A DNA stretch of 64,000 nucleotides from Deltaproteobacteria bacterium (GTDB lineage: Bacteria; Desulfobacterota; Desulfuromonadia; Geobacterales; Pseudopelobacteraceae): contig JAJZRX010000010.1 in assembly GCA_021850095.1 (NCBI GenBank), forward strand, positions 1 to 64,000. Reading direction: 5' to 3'. A program made the translations under genes and the position numbers. Below are positions 9,168 through 17,011 of the stretch, piece after piece (the stretch's first letter is position 1; each line of letters opens with the position of its first letter). Below the pieces are notes generated by a model. That model saw nothing but the letters and a program-made list of their open reading frames with translations. It was not told the origin of the DNA and did no database searches.

Positions 9168-10109
9168 TCACGGCGCCGTGACGTTGACCACCTGGCTCCA
9201 CTCCCCCCCCTGGTTGACGACCTGAATCCGGAAATCCTTGTTGGTGGATGAGTAGGGGTGACGCTGATAAATCATGCGGGTACAGTCCACATAGATCAGC
9301 TTTTCCCGCTCGACCATCTCCTGCCCCCCTTTGCCGCCGATTCTCTCGCCGTCGACGTAGATGGCCGAATTCTGCTGGAAATTCCTGCCGTAAATATTCA
9401 ATTCATAATAATTCACATATTCGTTGCCGATCGAAACCTGGCTGATCTCCGGCTTGGTTTCATAGGCCAGGGCCAAGGGCAGGGAGCCGTTTTCCGGGTC
9501 GTTTTTGACCATGACCTGATGCAGGCCGCCGGCCGCCTGGGGGGCGCTGAAGACGATCTGCTCCGGGGAGACAGTCCGGCTGGTAATCACGGCTCCGTCA
9601 AACAGAAGAGATGCGCGCTCGCTGAAGTTTTTTCCCTGGGCGGTCACCTCCCGCTCTCCACCGACGGCACAGATACTGACCCGGTCCGGCGTCAGGGAGG
9701 TCAGCACCGGACGCAGCGCCTGCACGGCAAAGTTGTAGACCCGGCCGGTCACGCCGTCGGCCCGCTTGACGTAAAGCGCATACAGACCCGCATCCAGCTG
9801 CGGAATGACCATTTCCAGCTGTTTGCCCTCCACGACTCTGGCCGGAATCTCGACGCTTCCCAAAAAAACCGAGGCCTGTTCACCGAAACCGGAGCCGAAG
9901 ATGCTTATCTTGGCGCCCGGTTCGCCCTGGGCCGGAATGATGCTCAAGATTGCCGGCGCCGGCGCAACGGCAGGCTGGGCCGGAGCAGCCGCAGGAACCG
10001 TAGCAGTGCGGGACTTGACCCGCTGGGGACGTTCGGCCGCCGGGGATGGGGAAACGGCTGCAAGGGTGGCCAGCATCAAAGCGGTTGTCAGCAGTAGTAT
10101 CCGTTTCAT
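9168..10109 (-). CDS. Exported IPT/TIG-domain protein
   Basis: The 313-residue protein has a signal peptide (ILLLTTALMLATLAAVSPSPA), an Ala/Pro-rich linker to about residue 55, then two or three immunoglobulin-like IPT/TIG modules. The first shows the typical PAILSIIPAQGEPGAKISIFGSGFG pattern split over a strand and a glycine-rich turn; the second starts RPVLTSLTPDRVS. Such modules bind ligands or act as spacers at the cell surface. The gene lies 16 nt downstream of lptG and is probably read with lptFG, so a link to envelope biogenesis is possible. The stop lies in a perfect 16-bp palindrome (9167-9182). Confidence 0.75.
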   Translation of the reverse strand: MKRILLLTTALMLATLAAVSPSPAAERPQRVKSRTATVPAAAPAQPAVAPAPAILSIIPAQGEPGAKISIFGSGFGEQASVFLGSVEIPARVVEGKQLEMVIPQLDAGLYALYVKRADGVTGRVYNFAVQALRPVLTSLTPDRVSICAVGGEREVTAQGKNFSERASLLFDGAVITSRTVSPEQIVFSAPQAAGGLHQVMVKNDPENGSLPLALAYETKPEISQVSIGNEYVNYYELNIYGRNFQQNSAIYVDGERIGGKGGQEMVEREKLIYVDCTRMIYQRHPYSSTNKDFRIQVVNQGGEWSQVVNVTAP

Positions 10110-10125
10110 ATAAGCTCCTTGTTCG

Positions 10126-11205
10126 CTAGCGTTTGACCGTCATGGCCAGCCAGATGCCGCCCAGGGCGAAGATTCCGTTCGCTCCCCAGGCGGCGACCAG
10201 AGCCGGCAGGGCGCCGCTGCGGCCATAGGACAACAGGACCGCGTTGACGACAAAATAGGCAAAACCGATCGCCACGCTGGCGCCGATCCCCAGGGCCACG
10301 CCGCCGGAGCGGCTGTTACGCATGGCGAATGGAATCCCCAGAATAACCATCACCAGCGCCGCAAAAGGCGCTGACAGCTTGGCGTGCATCATGGTCCGGT
10401 AGCGGAAAGCCTGATAGCCGCCCCGCTGGAGGTTCTCTGCGTATTCGTGAAGCTTACGGTAGCTCAGGCTGTCGGCGTTTTTATCCAGCACCTTCAGGTC
10501 ATCGACTTTCAGATTGAGCGCCACCTCCATACTGGGAAGCTTGCTGGAGGTAAAGCCGGAGCCGGCGCTGAAATCCTTGGCGTCCACCTGCTGCAGAGTC
10601 CAGCGTCCATCCCGGAATTCGGCCCGCTCGGCATCGATGCGGCTGACCGGAGTCAGTGTTTCGTCCAGGGTCCAGAGAGTGACCCCCTTCAGAACCTGCA
10701 GTCGCGGGTCGAAAGCCTGCGCCTGCAGTATCAGGCTGTCGCTGCGGAACCAGATGTTGTTGAGCTTGAAAACCGCATTGGCGGCTTTTTTCTTGATTTT
10801 AATCCGTTCGATGGAGCCCATGCGCTGGGAGCTTTTCGGCACGATCAGTTCGGCGTTGACCAGCATCAGCAGGCTGACGGCCAGGCCAAGCGCCAGCATC
10901 GGCAGCGAAATGCGCGGCAGACTGATCCCGCAGCTGCGCATGGCGATGATTTCCGAATTGCGGGATAGTAGACCCAGGGTCAGCAGGGTCGCCATCAGGG
11001 TCGAAAAGGCGGCGGTCTGGCCGAGCATTTCCGGCAGTTTATAGATGAAGTATGCGGCCATATCGCCCAGAGTAGCGCCGTCCCGCAGGAAGCGGGGAAT
11101 CCTCTCCATCATGTCGATGACCAGATAAACCGCCACGAAACTGACCAGGCACAAGCCGAACAGCCGCAGCCAGGTGACGGCGATATAACGGTTCAGGATG
11201 TGCAT
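10126..11205 (-). CDS. lptG: LPS export ABC transporter permease LptG
   Basis: The 359-residue inner-membrane protein has the family layout: N-terminal helices (LNRYIAVTWLRLFGLCLVSF), a large periplasmic beta-jellyroll in the middle (KGVTLWTLDETLTPVSRIDAE and following), and C-terminal helices with SAPFAALVMVILGIPFAMRNSRSGG. With LptF and the cytoplasmic ATPase LptB it extracts lipopolysaccharide from the inner membrane and passes it to the periplasmic bridge. Its ATG lies 1 nt after the lptF stop, as is usual for this pair. The order within the pair is assigned by similarity and by its being second in the operon. Confidence 0.9.
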   Translation of the reverse strand: MHILNRYIAVTWLRLFGLCLVSFVAVYLVIDMMERIPRFLRDGATLGDMAAYFIYKLPEMLGQTAAFSTLMATLLTLGLLSRNSEIIAMRSCGISLPRISLPMLALGLAVSLLMLVNAELIVPKSSQRMGSIERIKIKKKAANAVFKLNNIWFRSDSLILQAQAFDPRLQVLKGVTLWTLDETLTPVSRIDAERAEFRDGRWTLQQVDAKDFSAGSGFTSSKLPSMEVALNLKVDDLKVLDKNADSLSYRKLHEYAENLQRGGYQAFRYRTMMHAKLSAPFAALVMVILGIPFAMRNSRSGGVALGIGASVAIGFAYFVVNAVLLSYGRSGALPALVAAWGANGIFALGGIWLAMTVKR

Positions 11206-11206
11206 G

Positions 11207-12358
11207 TCAGCGCGTTCTCCACTTCAGAATGCCGGCAACATATTCCGGAGAAGGGAATGGTATCCGGCGTTCCAGCGAAGCCAGCCGCAGCAGGTACCAG
11301 CCGATAGCCATAAAAATCAGGTTGGGCAGCCAGAGTGCCAGCGCTATCGGAATACCCCCCTTTTCGGCGATGGTTTTCATCAAAGAAAGCAGCAGATAAT
11401 ACATCAGCAGCAGAAATATACTGACCGAAAAGCCGGCCGATTTTCCGGAGCGGCGGTTCTGGATCCCCAGCGGCACGGCGATAACGGCAAACACCAGCGA
11501 TGCAAAGGGGAGGGAATAGCGGCTGTGCAGTTCGGACGACATTTTAAAACGGGTCCGGGGTGCGGTGGCAGGGTCGGCGATCTGGCGTTTCAACTCGGCA
11601 ATGCCCAGATCAAGCTCGTTGAGGCTGATTCCGGCTGCTCCCCCTTCCCCGCCGACCGACATGACATATTCGCCGAAATGCACCAGACGGTATTCGGCTC
11701 CTCGCCCGGCGGAGTGAATACTGCCGTCGGCCAGCAACAACTGCAGCGCCTGGCGTCCGTTGCCCCCGCTGACCGAGCCCTGTTTGGCAAAGATCGTCAG
11801 GGGGCGCTCAGGATTGCGGCCGTCGTGAATCACGACCCCTTTCAGGGTCTGTTGGCGTTCATCGTAATGATCGGTATAGAGGATCACACCCGGAATTTCG
11901 TCCCAGAAGACCTTTTCATCGATTGTCGCTGCCGCGTTCTGCTTTAAAACTCTAAAGCTCAACTCCTTGAATGCCTGGTTGCCCCACGGCACACCCACCA
12001 GGCTGGCCGTCAATGCCAGCAGGGCCGCAACCAGGGCGCAGACCAGAACCGGCGGCATGATCTGCACCAGGCTGACGCCGCTGGCCTTGATGACGGTTAT
12101 CTCGTTGTCGGCCGAAAGTCGGCCGAAAGCCAGCAGCACGGCCAGCAGAAAAGCCATCGGGATGGTAAAAACCAGAAAGGAGGGCATCAGATAAACGATC
12201 ATCCAGGCCACGTCTGAAAAGGGGACTCCCCGCGACACGACCAGTTCGGTCAGCTTGATCAGGCGCCCCATCAGCAGCACCAGGGTGAAGACGGTGATAC
12301 CCAACAGAAAGAGACCTGTTATTTCACGGATTATGTAAAAGCCGAGGATGCGTTTCAT
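11207..12358 (-). CDS. lptF: LPS export ABC transporter permease LptF
   Basis: The 383-residue protein has the YjgP/YjgQ permease architecture: N-terminal helices with FYIIREITGLFLLGITVFTLVLL, a coupling segment GRLSADNEITVIKASGVS that contacts LptB, a periplasmic domain (residues about 120-250) and C-terminal helices including RYSLPFASLVFAVIAVPLGIQ. It partners LptG in lipopolysaccharide export. It is the first gene of the lptF-lptG-IPT unit. A terminator belonging to the upstream desulfoferrodoxin gene separates it from that gene, so lptF must have its own promoter in the interval around 12360-12410. Confidence 0.9.
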   Translation of the reverse strand: MKRILGFYIIREITGLFLLGITVFTLVLLMGRLIKLTELVVSRGVPFSDVAWMIVYLMPSFLVFTIPMAFLLAVLLAFGRLSADNEITVIKASGVSLVQIMPPVLVCALVAALLALTASLVGVPWGNQAFKELSFRVLKQNAAATIDEKVFWDEIPGVILYTDHYDERQQTLKGVVIHDGRNPERPLTIFAKQGSVSGGNGRQALQLLLADGSIHSAGRGAEYRLVHFGEYVMSVGGEGGAAGISLNELDLGIAELKRQIADPATAPRTRFKMSSELHSRYSLPFASLVFAVIAVPLGIQNRRSGKSAGFSVSIFLLLMYYLLLSLMKTIAEKGGIPIALALWLPNLIFMAIGWYLLRLASLERRIPFPSPEYVAGILKWRTR

Positions 12359-12407
12359 TGGCGCGGATGATACATGAGAGGCTGGTCAGTGTAAAGGCGT
12401 TCCAGAA

Positions 12408-12437
12408 CAAAAACGGGATTCCGTTGCCGGAATCCCG
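12408..12437 (-). terminator. Rho-independent terminator after desulfoferrodoxin gene
   Basis: On the minus strand the stem CGGGATTCCG / CGGAATCCCG with a 4-nt loop is followed directly by TTTTTG. It lies 31 nt past the desulfoferrodoxin stop. Confidence 0.85.
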
Positions 12438-12468
12438 CATTGTCCGTAACTATTTCCGCCCTAAAAAA

Positions 12469-12843
12469 CTAGGCCGCCCACAATCCGTGCAGATTGCAGT
12501 ATTCACGGGCGGTCAGGGTTGTGGCGCTGACATTGAAGGTTGCCGTGGCAACTTCGCCCGGCTTCAAAAACTGGCGATAGGCTTTTCCATCGGCGATCAG
12601 CTCGATCCACTCGATGTAATGCTTTTCCTCCATCGGATGGGGAACCGAACCGACCGTTACCTTGACGAAGCCGGAACCGACTTCGATCACCGGCACATGC
12701 TTTTCCTTGGCAGCATCAACGGTGTTTTCGGTCATAAGCTTCATTTCCTGGCCGCAGCAGACCAGTTCACCGCCGCCGGCGTGGATCACCTCGACCATAT
12801 TTCCGCACAGTTCACATTTGTAGACTTCAAGTAGCTTCGGCAT
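12469..12843 (-). CDS. dfx: Desulfoferrodoxin (2Fe superoxide reductase)
   Basis: The 124-residue protein reduces superoxide to hydrogen peroxide without making oxygen, a defence typical of anaerobes. The N-terminal rubredoxin-like centre I has ligands C10, C13, C29 and C30. The catalytic centre II has H49, H69, H75, C116 and H119. E47 and K48 precede H49 at the same positions as in characterised desulfoferrodoxins. AAAGGAG lies at a good distance before the ATG. The gene stands alone between its own terminator and that of citrate synthase. Confidence 0.96.
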   Translation of the reverse strand: MPKLLEVYKCELCGNMVEVIHAGGGELVCCGQEMKLMTENTVDAAKEKHVPVIEVGSGFVKVTVGSVPHPMEEKHYIEWIELIADGKAYRQFLKPGEVATATFNVSATTLTAREYCNLHGLWAA

Positions 12844-12942
12844 GCTGTTTTCTCCTTTTTCGAGTCTGGGATAAGGCCGCCCTCAAATGCGACCGATATG
12901 GTCTTTTATACAGCAGCTATTTTTTTTTGCAAGCACTAATCT

Positions 12943-12974
12943 AAAAAAAACGGGAGCACATCACTGTGCTCCCG
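12943..12974 (-). terminator. Rho-independent terminator after citrate synthase gene
   Basis: The minus strand forms the stem CGGGAGCACA / TGTGCTCCCG with a short loop, followed by an eight-T run. It begins 28 nt past the citrate synthase stop. Confidence 0.9.
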
Positions 12975-13002
12975 CGATTGAATACTAACAGATGACCCGA
13001 AA

Positions 13003-14331
13003 TCAGGACAGCTGACGGCCGCCTTCTGCAGCCCACTTCTCGAGCATGGCAGTCGTAACGGACTTGGGACGCTCGATGGCATAACCCAGACCACGGTCCC
13101 AGGTGATGTTGGCCATGCAGCCAAGGGCGCGGCCCACACCGAACAGAACGGTGTAGAAGTCGTACTCGGTCAGACCATAGTACATCTGGATAACGCCGGA
13201 CTGTGCGTCGACGTTCGGCCAGGGGTTCTTGGTCTTGCCGTGCTCGGTCAGTACGCCAGGAGCAACTTCAAAGATCTTGGCGATAACCTTGAAGAGCGGA
13301 TCGTCTTTCAGGCCAGGAGTGGCCAGACAGAACTCACGCTGTGCCATGTAGCGCGGGTCGGTTTTGCGGAGAACGGCGTGGCCGTAACCCGGAATAACCT
13401 GACCGGCGTTGAGGGTATCCCAGAGAGCTGCTTTGATCAGTTCTTCGGTCGGCTCTACATTCTTGCAATACTTCTCCTGGAACTTGAGGGTCCAGTCGAG
13501 CACTTCCTGGTTGGCCAGGCCGTGCAGCGGGCCTGCCAGGCCGTTCAGACCGGCTGAATAAGCGTAGTACGGATCGGACAGCGCCGAGTGAACCAGGTGA
13601 GTCGTGTGAGCGGAAACGTTGCCGGACTCATGGTCGGAGTGCAGGATGAAGTACATACGGGCGACATCCTTGTACTCTTCGCACTGGCCGATCATATGGG
13701 CGAAGTTGGCGCCCATGTCGAGGCTCGGGTCGATGGCGATCTGCTTGTCGCCGCGATACTTGAGGTTGTAGATGAAAGCGGCAACGACGGGGATACGGGC
13801 TACGATGTCGCAGGCGTCTTCATAAACGGATTCCCAGGCGGTCATCTTGTTGAATTTGCCGGAGTTGTAGAAAGCGGCGAATTTGGAGTCCTTCTGCATT
13901 GCCAGCATGGCGACCGACAGCATGACCATCGGATGGCTGTCACGCGGCAGGGCGCGAATAGCGTCGAATACATACTGCGGGACAACCTGGCGGACTTTCC
14001 ATTCGGCCACGACTTCGGCAACCTGTGCGTCGGTGGGGACATCGCCGGTCAGCAGGAAATACCAGAAGGACTCGACGGTCGGATAGTTGGAACCGGCAGC
14101 CTTGGGCAGCGCTGCAAACGTCTCGGGGATGTTCTTGCCGCGGAAGCGGATGCCTTCCTGCGGGTCAAGGTAGGAGATGTCGGTAACGAGCGAGCGGATG
14201 TCGCGGGCGCCACCAATGCACTGGTCAATGTTGACCTGATCAATGATAACCTTACCGAACTCTTTTACCAAGCGGGTGGTGCGTGGACGATGTTCCTCGA
14301 TCTTCTGTTTGAGCGTGTCTTTCAATGCCAT
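13003..14331 (-). CDS. gltA: Citrate synthase, eukaryote-like type
   Basis: The 442-residue enzyme condenses acetyl-CoA with oxaloacetate at the entry to the TCA cycle. Catalytic His regions are visible as LNGLAGPLHGLANQEVL and VIPGYGHAVLRKTDPR, with SAHTTHLVHSALSDPYYAYSA between them, a pattern found in mitochondrial enzymes and in Geobacter-type citrate synthases but not in the E. coli hexameric type. AGGAGAG precedes the ATG. It is a single-gene unit with its own promoter and terminator, and it is central to acetate oxidation in this group of bacteria. Confidence 0.95.
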   Translation of the reverse strand: MALKDTLKQKIEEHRPRTTRLVKEFGKVIIDQVNIDQCIGGARDIRSLVTDISYLDPQEGIRFRGKNIPETFAALPKAAGSNYPTVESFWYFLLTGDVPTDAQVAEVVAEWKVRQVVPQYVFDAIRALPRDSHPMVMLSVAMLAMQKDSKFAAFYNSGKFNKMTAWESVYEDACDIVARIPVVAAFIYNLKYRGDKQIAIDPSLDMGANFAHMIGQCEEYKDVARMYFILHSDHESGNVSAHTTHLVHSALSDPYYAYSAGLNGLAGPLHGLANQEVLDWTLKFQEKYCKNVEPTEELIKAALWDTLNAGQVIPGYGHAVLRKTDPRYMAQREFCLATPGLKDDPLFKVIAKIFEVAPGVLTEHGKTKNPWPNVDAQSGVIQMYYGLTEYDFYTVLFGVGRALGCMANITWDRGLGYAIERPKSVTTAMLEKWAAEGGRQLS

Positions 14332-14474
14332 CTGGGTACTCTCCTTTCGTGGTGTGGACTACTCTGGGATGAACGACGGATAAGACTGGAACAACATTAA
14401 AGCGTACTGCAGATCAAGCGCGTGAAACACCTGAAAATCTCTTTTTAGGATACTGTATACAATTTGTTGTCGCA

Positions 14475-14503
14475 GTTATACTGGCAACATTTAAAAAATG
14501 CAA
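14475..14503 (-). promoter_or_regulatory. Sigma-70-type promoter for citrate synthase
   Basis: On the minus strand TTGCAT (14498-14503) and TATAAC (14475-14480) are 17 bp apart, giving a leader of about 135 nt before the citrate synthase ATG. The palindromic GTATAC just downstream might be part of an operator. Citrate synthase is known to be transcriptionally repressed in Geobacter, but I cannot identify the regulator from this sequence. Confidence 0.5.
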
Positions 14504-14522
14504 CAAAAAATTTTAAGGAATA

Positions 14523-15719
14523 TCAAACCGCCAGAAAAACCAGTTCCTCGCTGGAGTGCGTTAGCTGTTTAAGCCCCTCATTACTGAGATAAAAGGTATT
14601 TTCGATGCCGATTGCGCCTTCTCCGGGGAAAACCAGTTTGGGCTCAAAAGCGAAGGCCATCCCGACCTCCAGGGTCATTTCATTGAATCCCCGGGCAATA
14701 AAGGGATATTCGTCGATTTCGATCCCCAGACCGTGACCGATGAAAGAGACCTGCGAACCGCGCGCCCCCATGAAGCTGTCGGCGTAGCCCATCTTGAGCG
14801 CCAGTTCCAGACATTGATCGTAGACCGCGCCCCAGACGGCGCCGGGCACTGCAATTTCGGTCATTTTATGCTGAATTTCGAGCATATCCTCATAGCCGCG
14901 CCGCAGACGGTCCGAGATCTGACCCACAACGAAGACCCGGGTCTGATCAGTCAGATAACCATCCACACAGCCGGCAAAATCGATCAGCACCGCTTCGTCG
15001 GGCTCAATCCGCTTCAGTCCGGCCCCCTGCCCAAAGGACGCGTTAAGGCCGAGCCCCCCCAGCGGGGTGTCAGGATAAGCCGGCACGGCACTGTCGACGC
15101 CTGAAAATATCTGGGCGTAGAACAGTTCGGAGTTGAAACCGCGCATGCGCACCAGCCCCTGGTGTCCGTTCTTGCGGGCGGTATACTCCAGTTCAGCCGC
15201 AATTTCCAGGTCTGTGACCCCGACCCGGATGATTTCCTTGGCGCGCCGGTAGACCAGATCGTTCTGGTCGGCGGCATCTTTCATCAGATGAATTTCATAA
15301 TGGGACTTGATCATTCTGACCTTGCGGATCAGCGGTGTGGCATCCACAAATTCGGCGTCGGGATAGACCTTCTGGTAGCGCTGGAAAAAGTTCACCGGCA
15401 ACACGTCCAACTCCATCCCGATCCGCTTCGGTTCGGGATAGCGGTACTGCAGCAGGATGCCGGGAATATCCTTCATCGAACCGAAGGGCAGCACCTCTTT
15501 AAGTCCGGACTCCATCCGCGCCCGAGCGGCATCCTTGCGCACCATGAAGATCGGCTGCCCCTCTGCCGGGACGTACAGATTGCCGCTCTGGACCGTACCG
15601 GTAAAATAAAACAGATCTGCGTTCTGGACGATGATGACCGCATCCAGTCCAACGGCGGTCATCTGGTCCTGTAATTTTTTGCAACGATATTCCAGTTCAA
15701 CGGCGGGGGTCAGTCGCAT
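14523..15719 (-). CDS. M24-family aminopeptidase/Xaa-Pro dipeptidase-like
   Basis: The 398-residue protein has a creatinase-like N-terminal domain (to about residue 170) and a pita-bread catalytic domain. The expected dinuclear metal ligands are present: Asp in VLIDFAG, Asp in LTDQTRVF, His in IGHGLGIEIDE, Glu in AFEPKLVF and Glu in GIENTFYL. The family removes N-terminal residues before proline or hydrolyses Xaa-Pro dipeptides in the cytoplasm. AAGGAG precedes the ATG. It lies between citrate synthase and the SPFH gene with no evident functional link to either. Confidence 0.88.
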   Translation of the reverse strand: MRLTPAVELEYRCKKLQDQMTAVGLDAVIIVQNADLFYFTGTVQSGNLYVPAEGQPIFMVRKDAARARMESGLKEVLPFGSMKDIPGILLQYRYPEPKRIGMELDVLPVNFFQRYQKVYPDAEFVDATPLIRKVRMIKSHYEIHLMKDAADQNDLVYRRAKEIIRVGVTDLEIAAELEYTARKNGHQGLVRMRGFNSELFYAQIFSGVDSAVPAYPDTPLGGLGLNASFGQGAGLKRIEPDEAVLIDFAGCVDGYLTDQTRVFVVGQISDRLRRGYEDMLEIQHKMTEIAVPGAVWGAVYDQCLELALKMGYADSFMGARGSQVSFIGHGLGIEIDEYPFIARGFNEMTLEVGMAFAFEPKLVFPGEGAIGIENTFYLSNEGLKQLTHSSEELVFLAV

Positions 15720-15753
15720 GTCATCTCCTTGATATTTTTATTTATGATTATGG

Positions 15754-16875
15754 TCAGCCGGCCCGGTCAGGCGGCAGCGGCGGTGGTGTTGATTCAAAAA
15801 GCGGCGCCAGTTCAGCCAGGCTGGAAGCGCTGTCCCAGGAGGCCATGCCCTGTTTCCAGACCAGCGATTCGCGCCCGAGTGTTCCGGACAGCACCAGATC
15901 CCGCATGGTCGCCAGGTCAAAGGGGCCGGATGATTGACCATCCTGCGCGACATGGTACAGGGGCTGAAGCGGCGGCGGGGCGGCGGCAGATGATGACGGA
16001 GATGGCTGGCCGTTGCCAAAGCCCCCCAGCGCTCCGGCCACCTGCCCCCCCAGGCCGAAGCCCATTCCTACCCCGACGCCGGCCGCCGCCAGCCCGCCCG
16101 GATTGTTGGCCGCGTCACGGATGGCGCTGGCGGCTTCATACTGGGTATAGGCCTGCAGATTGCCAATGGCCCGCATGGCTCCAGCCTTGTCGATGGCTTT
16201 TTCCACCTCTTCCGGCAGGCCGATATCCTGCACCTGCACTTCCATCAGTTCCAGCCCGAAAGCCGCGAAATCCGCTGCGATGCGGGACTTGAGCGTTTCT
16301 CCCAGCTGCACGACCCTGCTTTCCAGATCAATAAACGGGATGCCGGCTTCAGGCATGACCTCCTTGATGCGGGTGCCGATTTTGCCCCGCAGGTTGTCTT
16401 CAATCGAAGCGGTCGTGAAACTGCCGTCCGTGCCGACTATTTCCCGAATAAAAACGGCCGGTTCCTTGATCCTGATCGAATAAAGGCCAAAGGCGGTTAC
16501 TCGCAGCGCACCGAACTCCGGGTCACGCATCAGACAGGGGCCGGGTGTGCCCCATTTCAGATTGGTAAACTGACGGGTGCTGCAGAAGTAGACTTCGGCC
16601 TTGAAGGGACTTTCAAAGCCGTATTTCCACCCCTGCAGGGTGGCCAGCACCGGCAGGTTTTTTGTTTCAAGCGTGTAGGTGCCGGGCCTGAAGACATCCG
16701 CCAACCGACCTTCGTTGACAAAGGCCGCCATCTGCCCTTCGCGCACCACCAGGCGGGCCTTGTACTTGATCTCGTTACCGTAGCGCTCAAAGCGGTAGAC
16801 CATGGTGTCGTTCGCATCATCCAGCCACTGGATGATGTCGATAAATTCGCCCTTCAGTTTATCCAGCAGACTCAT
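15754..16875 (-). CDS. SPFH-domain (virion core-like) protein with C-terminal GYF-2 domain
   Basis: The 373-residue protein has an SPFH/band-7 domain of the YdjI virion-core type (residues about 20-260), with AFVNEGRLADVFRPGTYTL and LMEVQVQDIGLPEEVEKAIDKAGAM. A Gly/Ala-rich linker with GVGVGMGFGLGGQVAGALGG follows, then a GYF-2 module near residues 310-365 (LYHVAQDGQSSGPFDLATM, WKQGMASW). There is no membrane segment. Such proteins oligomerise at membranes or scaffold complexes, and the GYF-2 domain probably mediates contacts. GGGGG precedes the ATG. Precise function is unknown. Confidence 0.82.
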   Translation of the reverse strand: MSLLDKLKGEFIDIIQWLDDANDTMVYRFERYGNEIKYKARLVVREGQMAAFVNEGRLADVFRPGTYTLETKNLPVLATLQGWKYGFESPFKAEVYFCSTRQFTNLKWGTPGPCLMRDPEFGALRVTAFGLYSIRIKEPAVFIREIVGTDGSFTTASIEDNLRGKIGTRIKEVMPEAGIPFIDLESRVVQLGETLKSRIAADFAAFGLELMEVQVQDIGLPEEVEKAIDKAGAMRAIGNLQAYTQYEAASAIRDAANNPGGLAAAGVGVGMGFGLGGQVAGALGGFGNGQPSPSSSAAAPPPLQPLYHVAQDGQSSGPFDLATMRDLVLSGTLGRESLVWKQGMASWDSASSLAELAPLFESTPPPLPPDRAG

Positions 16876-16956
16876 CTTCAGCCCCCTTCGGGAAGATTTT
16901 CGCTTTGACGGCAGTACTGCATAGTAGCGTTAACTCTGAAAAAAGCAAGGTCGCTT

Positions 16957-16985
16957 CAAAAAAAATGGCCCCGTCACGAGGCCAT
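16957..16985 (-). terminator. Rho-independent terminator after chemoreceptor gene
   Basis: On the minus strand ATGGCC pairs with GGCCAT around a 9-nt loop that can extend the stem by CG/CG, and an eight-T run follows. It lies 27 nt past the chemoreceptor stop. Confidence 0.8.
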
Positions 16986-17011
16986 AGTATTATGAGAATT
17001 TTATTTCTTTA

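Noticed and set aside
9258-10097. Open plus-strand frame of 279 codons
   Set aside because: Antisense to the IPT/TIG gene, which has a signal peptide and clear domain repeats; no domain is seen in the antisense product.
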